Part shown: one piece after another, positions 1 to 7,301 of the stretch
Position numbering within the stretch: the stretch's first letter is position 1
Layout: each line of letters begins with the position of its first letter
NCBI GenBank assembly: GCA_030608765.1
Contig: JAUWDN010000011.1
Location: 1 to 12,524 of the forward strand
From: Promethearchaeota archaeon
GTDB lineage: Archaea; Asgardarchaeota; Lokiarchaeia; Sigynarchaeales; SOKP01
Length of the DNA: 12,524 bases
Reading direction: 5' to 3'
Translations under genes and position numbers: made by a program
The notes under the pieces: generated by a model
Database searches by the model: none
Told to the model about the DNA's origin: nothing
What the model saw: only the letters and a program-made list of their open reading frames with translations

Positions 1-1331
1 GCGTATTCTGTTGTTTCTCTATTCATCTCTTGAACTTTTTCGATATCTGATTGTTTTGTGCTATCGAAACAAATAATTGGCATACAAATTGCTTGCCTAC
101 AACGTTCAATACTAGCAATCCACATAACAGGTGGAAAACCATATTTTTCCATAGCAGCTGTATACATATCAGCAAAATGAGCGCATTCGTTCCATGGGGT
201 ATAGAATGTAATGAACAAAAATCCTGCCTCCCAAAACGAATAAGGAACCGCAATCTTATTGGGTTTCTTTAATCTGCTTGCGATTTGTTTAGGATGTAGT
301 TCCTGAGGTTTCATGCTATCAGGGTCTTTAGCTCTATTTTTCTTGAAATCCTCAGCCATTTTATTGATTCTATTAACTACATAATCTAACTCTTCTTGAG
401 TTTGTGCCCAGCACTCCCAATTCATCCACCACTTACTAATCCCTAATTGTTCATAGAATTCATAATCGTGAGGAACCTTATCTTTTGGCCAACGCGTCAT
501 TACTAAAGGATAATTCCCACCTTGAACCATAACGGTGTTGTGAGCAATTCCAAACTCTTGTTTTCCAATTTCAAGTGTTAGGTCCTGCATATCCTGAGGA
601 TTGGACATACCCCATACAACTACAGTTTTAAATTTTGGATGTGGGTAAATCTTAACTGCGACTTTAGTCATTACACCTAGAGCTCCTTGTGAACCCATTA
701 AAAAGGACCAAATATCTGGACCTAATCCGTATTTATAGAATGGTTTCGCAAAAGGCAATGCCCAAGAGCCAGTTCGCACAATATCTCCGTTTGGAAACAC
801 TATCTCACCGCACATAAAGTTATCACCTTGTGGGCCAACGGAGCTAGTGTCAAGGGAAAATCCTCGATCGATAGCATCGCCCATTACGGTAGATGCTGGT
901 GGCGCACCGTCTGGTACGGGAGGTGCCCACTCTGGATAATTTTTGTGCATGTAAGCCCAAAGTTCTCCAATTGTGACTCCTGGTTCAACTACGACGTATC
1001 GATTATCTGTATCGACTTCGATAATTCTATTCATTCTACCTAAATCAAGCATAACTCCAGCAGGCTTAATGGTTGGACATGCAAAGCCGCCAGATAGTCC
1101 GGCTGAAATTGGTGAGACTGCAATTTTTTCTGCAGAGCAGTAAAGTAGGATTTTACGGATCTCCTCCACATATTTAGGACGTACGACGATATCAGGAATT
1201 TGAGCTTCTAATCCCATTACAGATTTGGAAAGATATGACGCTGTAATTGCCTTGTTATTGGTGGCGTAATCCTTGCCTACAATACCAATCATCGCTTCTA
1301 AATCTTTATCATCTGGTAATTTATAACTCAT
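1..1331 (-). CDS. VAO/4-cresol dehydrogenase-type FAD-binding oxidoreductase (C-terminus cut by window edge)
   Basis: An open frame of 443 codons begins at ATG 1331 and runs off the left edge; an in-frame TAA two codons upstream fixes this start. It encodes a flavin oxidoreductase of the vanillyl-alcohol oxidase/PchF group. Visible are a PCMH-type FAD-binding half (about residues 45-235), with LSGGFACPTIKPAG (79-92), LDLGRMNRIIEVD (95-107), VEPGVTIGELW (115-125), the family-typical GDNFMCGEIVFPNGDIVRTG (169-188) and GSQGALGVMTKVAVKIYP (213-230). The substrate cap domain begins after about 235. Family members are about 520-560 residues, so roughly 80-120 residues are missing. Known relatives oxidise phenolic alcohols, alkylphenols or hydroxy acids; the substrate here cannot be told, and the residue that would bind FAD covalently may lie outside the window. 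It has its own promoter and sits after a T-tract terminator, so it is probably not part of the ABC operon. Confidence 0.85.
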   Translation of the reverse strand, partial: MSYKLPDDKDLEAMIGIVGKDYATNNKAITASYLSKSVMGLEAQIPDIVVRPKYVEEIRKILLYCSAEKIAVSPISAGLSGGFACPTIKPAGVMLDLGRMNRIIEVDTDNRYVVVEPGVTIGELWAYMHKNYPEWAPPVPDGAPPASTVMGDAIDRGFSLDTSSVGPQGDNFMCGEIVFPNGDIVRTGSWALPFAKPFYKYGLGPDIWSFLMGSQGALGVMTKVAVKIYPHPKFKTVVVWGMSNPQDMQDLTLEIGKQEFGIAHNTVMVQGGNYPLVMTRWPKDKVPHDYEFYEQLGISKWWMNWECWAQTQEELDYVVNRINKMAEDFKKNRAKDPDSMKPQELHPKQIASRLKKPNKIAVPYSFWEAGFLFITFYTPWNECAHFADMYTAAMEKYGFPPVMWIASIERCRQAICMPIICFDSTKQSDIEKVQEMNRETTEY

Positions 1332-1390
1332 ATTTTAATACCTTATTGTCTTTATTTTTTGTAATTTTAGAATTTAGATTAATTATTCTT

Positions 1391-1398
1391 TATTTATA
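1391..1398 (-). promoter_or_regulatory. TATA box of the FAD oxidoreductase gene
   Basis: The minus strand reads TATAAATA here, preceded by TTCGAACC, which resembles a purine-containing BRE. A start site about 25 nt downstream (near 1368) would leave a leader of about 37 nt before ATG 1331, with a weak AAGGT ribosome-binding motif close to the start. Confidence 0.5.
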
Positions 1399-1440
1399 GG
1401 TTCGAAAATTAATTGCTTAATTTTAAATTTGTTATTACGA

Positions 1441-1454
1441 TATTTCATGAAATA
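1441..1454. repeat. 14-bp perfect palindrome, possible operator
   Basis: TATTTCATGAAATA is a perfect palindrome about 45 bp upstream of the TATA box of the FAD oxidoreductase gene. A dimeric regulator could bind it, but at this base composition one or two such palindromes are expected by chance in the window. Confidence 0.2.
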
Positions 1455-1546
1455 GATGTCTTTTTCTTATAATTGTACGGTTGAATCCTACAAAATTCAA
1501 ATTATTCAGTAGTGAAAGATAAGTCTTTGATTGGGACCTACATCTT

Positions 1547-1554
1547 AAAAAAAA
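1547..1554 (-). terminator. T-tract terminator after the operon
   Basis: Eight consecutive T on the minus strand begin 18 nt after the stop codon of the longin-like gene, with another T5 in between. Archaeal transcription commonly ends at such T tracts without a hairpin. This marks the probable 3' end of the ABC operon. Confidence 0.5.
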
Positions 1555-1571
1555 TGAGGAAAAATTTCTTT

Positions 1572-2378
1572 TTATCTCTTTAAAAACCTCTTTGAAGAGG
1601 ATCTGATTCCAATAAATAAAAAGAATAGTGAGAAAATCAAAGTTAATGGTAAGGACCCTAGCACAATATATGCAAAAGCAGGTTCTGACGAATAGAAAAA
1701 TAAGGTGACAGTAAGGCCTAGATGTACAAGAGAATTCATAACGGCTAAATTTCTGTTAATGGATAAAAACCCAAAAACAAGATTTGGAAATAGAAATAAT
1801 ATTACAATATTACCCGTAGATAGAAGGATTAAAGCAGGGAAAAATCGCGAAAATAATTGATCAAAGTTGAAATATTGAGTTAGATTGAATGCGGCATAAA
1901 TAAGAAGTGTAGCATTAATACTTACGAAAATCAAGAGAATGGTAAATGGTACGTTAATTAACCACGAAACAGTTACTCTAACGATAGGAGAATGAATTAT
2001 TTTAGTTCTTAAAACATCTTGAATTACTTTTTCCATTTCTTCTTGAATAATTTTCTCTGTATCGTAATTAGGTGAATAAGAATCGATAAATTCTTGTAAG
2101 ACTTCTTTTATTATTTTAGTAACCAGTTCATTGTTATCGTTCGAGCTTACAATAGCAGCTCCGAGTAATCTTTCATCCTCGTTTGGAACGAGTATAAGTT
2201 TGTTGTTTTCACCGAGGTTAACATTTTTTACAGCCGTTCCTAAAGCTTCCCTACTAAAATTTGCAATGGAAGTGAAAAACCCTATTAACAAATTGTCATC
2301 ATACTGTTCTTCTCTCGTAAACTCTTTGGAATATAATAAAATTCCGCTTTCATCTAGTATGTATAGATTTTTTAACAT
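1572..2378 (-). CDS. Longin-like domain protein with four membrane segments
   Basis: 268 residues, ATG start preceded by AAAGGT. The N-terminal part (1-100) reads like an Asgard longin-type domain: a first strand NLYILDESGILLYSKEF (4-20), helix DDNLLIGFFTSIANFSREAL (27-46), strands around 59-78 and a C-terminal helix LVTKIIKEVLQEFIDSY (85-101). Sybindin/TRAPP, AP-sigma and SNARE longin domains start the same way. A charged linker (105-130) leads to four hydrophobic segments, about 135-163, 177-204, 208-230 and 233-257, and a basic tail (SSSKRFLKR). The longin part would face the cytosol. It is the last gene of the operon, 38 bp after the pseudo-ATPase. Longin domains usually bind small GTPases or partner longins, so a role linking the transporter to such a partner is inferred. 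Roadblock-type folds look similar and cannot be excluded by eye. Confidence 0.7.
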   Translation of the reverse strand: MLKNLYILDESGILLYSKEFTREEQYDDNLLIGFFTSIANFSREALGTAVKNVNLGENNKLILVPNEDERLLGAAIVSSNDNNELVTKIIKEVLQEFIDSYSPNYDTEKIIQEEMEKVIQDVLRTKIIHSPIVRVTVSWLINVPFTILLIFVSINATLLIYAAFNLTQYFNFDQLFSRFFPALILLSTGNIVILFLFPNLVFGFLSINRNLAVMNSLVHLGLTVTLFFYSSEPAFAYIVLGSLPLTLIFSLFFLFIGIRSSSKRFLKR

Positions 2379-2416
2379 TTTTTTTATTACCTTTTTTTAT
2401 ATCCAAACTTTAAACT

Positions 2417-4123
2417 TCATTTACTTTCGATAAATTCCATATAATCTCCAATTGAGGCAGTAGATCTTTTAAAACTATATAAACTTGGACCGAGTAATTC
2501 GGTTATTTGAATTATTACTTCTGGAATACTATCTTTGATAAAAATCTTAAATTTTTCTTTTTTTCTTTCTTCGATTATTACATCTATTTCTTTCATTTCT
2601 TTAAGTTTTTGAATCGATAAATCATCTGGATCGTTCAATTCTATGTTTAGAATTTCACCATATTGGGGTAAACTTTCAATGTAATCTTTAAAAGATCCTA
2701 TTTTAGAAGTATTTTTTGTAATAGTTAGAATTTGGTCGCAATTTGACACGATTTCTTCAGGGCCATGGAAAATTAGTACTACATGAAAGTTTTCTTTGAT
2801 TTTATTCATGTATGAGTTAAATTTCTCGTATTCTAATTTTCCTAATATTCCAAAGGGAATAGAAAACATAATAATCGTTGGCGACTGAATTAAGGCTCGT
2901 GTAATCGAAAAAAGGAGAAATTCTAAAGGCGTTAACTGGGAGAATTTCTTATTTTTCTTGTTTAACAAGCCTGTTGATTCTAAAACCTTCTTAATAAACT
3001 GCTTCTTACGGCTAAAATTATAGGATTTCTCGATTAGAAATTCTCCCATTATTTCATCCAAACTCTGAGCTAATCCCGCATCCCTTAAAATTAAATTAAA
3101 ATCACTTTTCTTTTTCCGATAAATCTCGTTTAAATTAATATTATATTGAAGTGCTTTCTTAACTCTCATCTTTGTAATTGACGAGTCGTAGGCTTGAGGT
3201 AAGATAAAGATCTTTGCTTTTTCTTCTTTAGATAGCAATATCATTGGAATTCCGAAAATTTCTATTGAGCCTGAAAAATCAGATTGGCTTCCAGCGATAG
3301 TATCAAATAAATTCAATAAATCTAATCTAGGATCGATGCTTTCCAAGTGTTTTTCATCAAAAATTATACCAATAGATTTTCCTCTATGAATTTTAAAAGA
3401 AAGGTTATTAATTATATTACCTACAGAGACGCGCTTAAGAACTAGATCTTGAGAATTCTCTTTTAACTCATCTTTATTGACGCCTGTACAAACCAATTCG
3501 CATACTTTTTCAGGTATTTCATAAACATGTGGGGGGTCTTCAACACTCCAATTCTTGATAATTTCTAGTTCATTAAATTCTCTTTCAGAAATAATTTTTG
3601 ATAGTGATTTTGAAAATGAAAAAGTTGGAAGAATGGGATATTTTTCTAAGTTGATTTTTAATTTAATAACAAAATCAGGATACGAGATTCGAATTTCTCT
3701 ATAATATGGATTATTTTTTATTTTATAATTTTCAAACTTTTCTTCAATTAGTTTAACTTCAGTGTTTAAATGTTTTAAGTGGTTCTGAAATTCAGTTCTT
3801 ATTAGTCTTCTCATTCGATGAATAATTTTAGCCGGATTAATCGTCCCATCCTCATCGAAATCAGGTTCAAATAATATCTCACTAAAATCAATTTCTTCCT
3901 CAATAGGAGTATAAATCTTTAATAACGGTACGCCTTTTTCAATAACATCGCTATTTGTAAAAAACAAAACTTCAATAAAGGATTTTTTGTAAAGTAAGTT
4001 AATGATAGAAGCGATTCCAAAAGTGTTTTCCCTATAAGTCATCCAGAAACGCTTAGAAAAACGAATTGCCTCTAGAATTTTTTGCCTTAAATGTTCTAAC
4101 TCTATTTCTCTAGAGTTCTTCAA
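2417..4123 (-). CDS. Degenerate ABC protein (pseudo-ATPase) with E2/RWD-like N-terminal domain
   Basis: 568 residues from a TTG start; GAGGTG lies 7 nt upstream and the gene overlaps the previous one by 14 nt. Residues 1-110 are unassigned. Residues about 115-215 resemble the UBC/RWD fold: a leading helix, strands REIRISYPDFVIKLKINL (142-159), a proline turn KYPILPTFSF (161-170), then a helix LEIIKNW (186-192) and the final helix EIPEKVCELV (202-211); no catalytic Cys is evident. Residues 227-485 follow the ABC fold but with broken motifs: the Walker A position reads GIIFDEKHLES (252-262), the signature is LTPLE (397-401) and Walker B is TIIMFSIPF (416-424) without Asp/Glu. The Q-loop ILPQ (Q310) and an H-loop His (H453) remain. 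The C-terminal 80 residues match the DUF4162-like tail of the other two ATPases. ATP hydrolysis is unlikely; a structural or regulatory partner is inferred. Confidence 0.75.
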   Translation of the reverse strand: MKNSREIELEHLRQKILEAIRFSKRFWMTYRENTFGIASIINLLYKKSFIEVLFFTNSDVIEKGVPLLKIYTPIEEEIDFSEILFEPDFDEDGTINPAKIIHRMRRLIRTEFQNHLKHLNTEVKLIEEKFENYKIKNNPYYREIRISYPDFVIKLKINLEKYPILPTFSFSKSLSKIISEREFNELEIIKNWSVEDPPHVYEIPEKVCELVCTGVNKDELKENSQDLVLKRVSVGNIINNLSFKIHRGKSIGIIFDEKHLESIDPRLDLLNLFDTIAGSQSDFSGSIEIFGIPMILLSKEEKAKIFILPQAYDSSITKMRVKKALQYNINLNEIYRKKKSDFNLILRDAGLAQSLDEIMGEFLIEKSYNFSRKKQFIKKVLESTGLLNKKNKKFSQLTPLEFLLFSITRALIQSPTIIMFSIPFGILGKLEYEKFNSYMNKIKENFHVVLIFHGPEEIVSNCDQILTITKNTSKIGSFKDYIESLPQYGEILNIELNDPDDLSIQKLKEMKEIDVIIEERKKEKFKIFIKDSIPEVIIQITELLGPSLYSFKRSTASIGDYMEFIESK

Positions 4124-7100
4124 TTTTTGGCACCTCTATTAATTTGTATCTGAAAAATTGTTCCATTTTTGAATCTATTTGCTTTATTTCTTTGATGGAA
4201 TCATTTCCTACTTCATTTTCAATTTTATTAATTAAATCATTTACATTTAGATTGGTGAATAATGAATAATCCGTACCTACTTTATTTTCTAATACACTCT
4301 CAATACCGTCTATTGCTTCCAACCTCTGAATTGCGTTCTCTTTGATTTCTCTAAAACATAATTCTATAGATCTCCCCTTTCCGGGTAATTGTGCTAGTAA
4401 ATCTTTAGGTTTACCGAAATCTATAATGCCTCTATTTCTACCGAAAATTGCTACGCGATTACAAAATCGGGATTCTTCTGGATAGTGAGTTATTACGATT
4501 AACGTAGTTCCAAATTGTTCATTTATCTTAGTTAGAGCTAACCATAAATTCTCTCGAATAATCGGATCTAAACCTGAAGTAGGTTCGTCTAAAATAAGAA
4601 AGATAGGAGAATGAATTAATCCAATAGCTATACTAACTCTTCTTTTTTGACCTCCTGAAAGATTTCTCACGAGTTCATTCATTTTATCCTCTATTTCGAG
4701 GTTGCGTAGGAGTCTTCTCGACCTACTTATGATCTCTCGTTCAGTTAGTCCATATTGACCTCCAAATGATAACAAATTATCTAAGACGGTAAAGTTGTGA
4801 TAAATTTTACCCAGATCTTGGGGGACATAACCATATATTGGTCTTATTTTTTTAGAATTTCTTTTATTAATGTTTAATCCAAAAATTTGACAGAACCCGG
4901 TAATTTTTCTCATTCCCAATAATCCTTTTATAAATGTGGATTTACCTGCTCCACTTTCACCTAAGATTCCTAATATTTGACCATGATCTACTTTCATAGA
5001 CACAGAATCAACAATTAACTTTCCTCCAGCGTATACACTAAAATTTTCGCAAGAAATTGCTGGAAATCTTCGTAGATAAGAGGGCGTTACAAATCCTCCT
5101 AAACCTAATTTTTGGATGATTCTTTTTATTAACGAGAGTTTTTGACGTATTTTAAGGAATATGAGTATGCTAATAATTCCCGCTTCTGTTAGTAAAATAT
5201 AAACTAATAATAAGTTCCATGGTTTTGAATCAAAACTTTGATCATATTTTAACTCGTCTATTATTATGATTCCGTACGGAGAATTTCTTAAATCCCCTCC
5301 AAATGAAGGGTTATCACCAATGCCTCCCGTACGACTGCTTATGCAATCAGCAAACCAGAACAGAGCTTCTTGAATGTTTTCCGGTTGAAAATTATAATCG
5401 TAAAGAGCCTTAGAAGCCATGTATGTAGTAAGAAAAGAAGATGGTAAATCTAAAAATTGTCCCATCATAGGTATAAGAGAAAAACTACCATCGGAAGTTT
5501 GCGATAGTTTTAGAAAATCAATTGCTGACATTTTAGACATGGGGCCGTTAATAAAACCCTCGTGAAAAATTTGTAAACCATAATATGTTGAAATAATATC
5601 ACTATGAAAACCTATAAATATAGAAAATCCTCCGTCAGCATTTTGACACGACCTTACCCAATGTGTTAGATTATCATAATGAATTCTATTTAATCCATTT
5701 ATTAACTCTAAGGAAATTAATGCCCAATAAGTGCTTTCTACAGTGGACACATTTGTGTTTATAAGATCAGTAAAAATGATAGAATAGGATCCAAATAGGG
5801 ATAATACATGATCGACATCGTTTCCTACTCTAAAACCTCCATCAGGATTCTGTAAATTTGCCAAGTAGTTTTTAGTAATATTTAATAAATATGGTGGAAA
5901 CCAAGGGCGGTATATTGGGATTATCATTTGCAACAGCTTAAGACCACAATATGTAGAAAAAAGAGTTGCGTTTTGACCGGGTTGTGAGCCAAATCCTCCC
6001 TCGTTAAGATTGTAACACATCCATGTAAAATTTAAGATGTTATTTTTTACAAATTGAAACTGTGGAGTCTCAATAGAATCTAAATAGCCCATATTATAAT
6101 ATGTTAACATCCCAAAATAATTAGACTCAAGTGTAATTTGCCCGAATAGAGCATTTCTTGCTTGGAAAAAGTGTAACCATCTATAATATCTAATTGAGAT
6201 CTGGTTTATCGCGTTTGTTTCTTCAGGAGTAAGTACTATCATGCTTTTTAAAATATCGATTGATTTCATTGCTGCCCAACCTGACTTGAAATCAGAAATT
6301 GTAACGTTAGGGCGAACTCCAAATCCACCATTATTATTTGAACAATTTAAGACGAAATTTAATGTTTTATTCTCATTAATTAAAAAATTAAGCCCTAATA
6401 GATCTAGTGTTGAAATTGAGTAATAAGTTGTTTGGACATCAGACATGCCCGTTTCAGGATTAAGATACCCTCCATCGATTAGATTATAATGTGAACTGAA
6501 ATAAGCTCCAATATCTAGGCGCTCAGCTAAACTATACGACATATTCATTCCTAAAAATGCTCTTACGCCAAAATATGTTGTTTCAGGAGTTGCTATTAAT
6601 GAATCATTTGTTATTCTATAACTACCTATCAGAGGAGTCCAAGTAGAATTAATGAATTCTCCAATTTTTTGGTTAGTAAGAATTGAACTTTCTGCTATAC
6701 TGTATGCTGAATTAATGGCACAAAATGTTGAAATTATATCAGAATCGTTTAAAAGTTGATTAAATTTAAAACCCCACCCGCCTCCATTTAGGGCGTTTAC
6801 TAAATAATCGGCAATATCTTCAGTTTCGCCAAGTTGGATTTTTTTCTCAAGATACGATGTATTCATTATTTTTAGAGTTTCAATTGCCTCATAAGTTGAA
6901 AACATGTTTCCAAATCCAGCTATATCTGAATATGAACCGTCAATATTTTGCTTTTCAAATATATAATCAAAAAAGAAATCACGAAAGAAAAATTCCAAAT
7001 TAGGGTTGTTATTAGGATTTAATAACTCTGGAGCATAAATACTTGAAAAAGAATAATTAATAGAATCAATAGCTCTATAATTTGAATCAATATCCGGTTC

Positions 7101-7301
7101 AACAAATAATCCTATGTCATTGTGATGAGTACTCGTGAATAGAGTTGCCAGATTCTTAACTTGAATTACATCTTCTTCACTTATATAGTAAGTCCAACGA
7201 ACATTTATTAAAACTAAAGATAAAATCGGAGTTCCAACTAAAATGCTGAATATAATGAGTCTTTTAATCCATTTCTTGTTTTTCCGACTTAGCTTTATTA
7301 T
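4110..7301 (-). CDS. Extracytoplasmic prenyltransferase/terpene-cyclase-like toroid fused through a TM helix to an ABC ATPase
   Basis: About 1063 residues, counting from an ATA at 7301. The first ATG/GTG/TTG in frame is a TTG at 6998, but the frame is open for 101 more codons and holds a full signal anchor: basic KLSRKNKKWIKR (3-14), then hydrophobic 15-32. Residues about 120-690 carry some ten to twelve alpha-alpha repeats with the motif (N)DGGF...S..TYY.L, at about 121, 173, 276, 323, 433, 486, 555, 603 and 660, as in protein prenyltransferase beta subunits and squalene cyclases. The last repeat GGIGDNPSFGGDLRNSPYG (659-677) is Rab-GGTase-beta-like, but the zinc His is Asn673 and no ligand Cys is evident. 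TM2 is 697-716, followed by a basic stretch. Then comes a complete ABC domain: Walker A GILGESGAGKST (778-789), Q-loop Q828, LSGGQ (881-885), LILDEP (902-907), His939, and a DUF4162-like tail. Inferred topology is N-in, toroid outside, ATPase inside. Confidence 0.85.
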   Translation of the reverse strand: MIKLSRKNKKWIKRLIIFSILVGTPILSLVLINVRWTYYISEEDVIQVKNLATLFTSTHHNDIGLFVEPDIDSNYRAIDSINYSFSSIYAPELLNPNNNPNLEFFFRDFFFDYIFEKQNIDGSYSDIAGFGNMFSTYEAIETLKIMNTSYLEKKIQLGETEDIADYLVNALNGGGWGFKFNQLLNDSDIISTFCAINSAYSIAESSILTNQKIGEFINSTWTPLIGSYRITNDSLIATPETTYFGVRAFLGMNMSYSLAERLDIGAYFSSHYNLIDGGYLNPETGMSDVQTTYYSISTLDLLGLNFLINENKTLNFVLNCSNNNGGFGVRPNVTISDFKSGWAAMKSIDILKSMIVLTPEETNAINQISIRYYRWLHFFQARNALFGQITLESNYFGMLTYYNMGYLDSIETPQFQFVKNNILNFTWMCYNLNEGGFGSQPGQNATLFSTYCGLKLLQMIIPIYRPWFPPYLLNITKNYLANLQNPDGGFRVGNDVDHVLSLFGSYSIIFTDLINTNVSTVESTYWALISLELINGLNRIHYDNLTHWVRSCQNADGGFSIFIGFHSDIISTYYGLQIFHEGFINGPMSKMSAIDFLKLSQTSDGSFSLIPMMGQFLDLPSSFLTTYMASKALYDYNFQPENIQEALFWFADCISSRTGGIGDNPSFGGDLRNSPYGIIIIDELKYDQSFDSKPWNLLLVYILLTEAGIISILIFLKIRQKLSLIKRIIQKLGLGGFVTPSYLRRFPAISCENFSVYAGGKLIVDSVSMKVDHGQILGILGESGAGKSTFIKGLLGMRKITGFCQIFGLNINKRNSKKIRPIYGYVPQDLGKIYHNFTVLDNLLSFGGQYGLTEREIISRSRRLLRNLEIEDKMNELVRNLSGGQKRRVSIAIGLIHSPIFLILDEPTSGLDPIIRENLWLALTKINEQFGTTLIVITHYPEESRFCNRVAIFGRNRGIIDFGKPKDLLAQLPGKGRSIELCFREIKENAIQRLEAIDGIESVLENKVGTDYSLFTNLNVNDLINKIENEVGNDSIKEIKQIDSKMEQFFRYKLIEVPKIEEL
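4131..4136 (-). promoter_or_regulatory. Ribosome binding site for the TTG-started pseudo-ATPase gene
   Basis: GAGGTG lies inside the end of the toroid-ATPase gene, 7 nt before the TTG at 4123. This spacing decides the TTG start and indicates coupled translation through the 14-nt overlap. Confidence 0.6.

Noticed and set aside
51..1043. Short plus-strand open frames around 51-272 and 828-1043
   Set aside because: The continuous VAO-type frame on the minus strand covers both; their translations resemble nothing.
2385..2405. TATA-like run before the longin-like gene as an internal promoter
   Set aside because: A start site at the usual distance would fall inside the coding sequence, after ATG 2378.
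2131..2433. 100-codon plus-strand open frame
   Set aside because: It lies antisense inside the longin-like gene, has no recognisable domain and no ribosome binding site; a shadow of the real gene.
6996..6998. TTG as the start of the toroid-ATPase protein
   Set aside because: It has no ribosome binding site, and the open frame continues 101 codons upstream into a clear signal anchor that the topology needs.
4110..7301. The toroid as an active prenyltransferase or triterpene cyclase
   Set aside because: The zinc Asp-Cys-His set is incomplete and no DXDD motif is present; the predicted extracytoplasmic location also lacks the usual soluble substrates.
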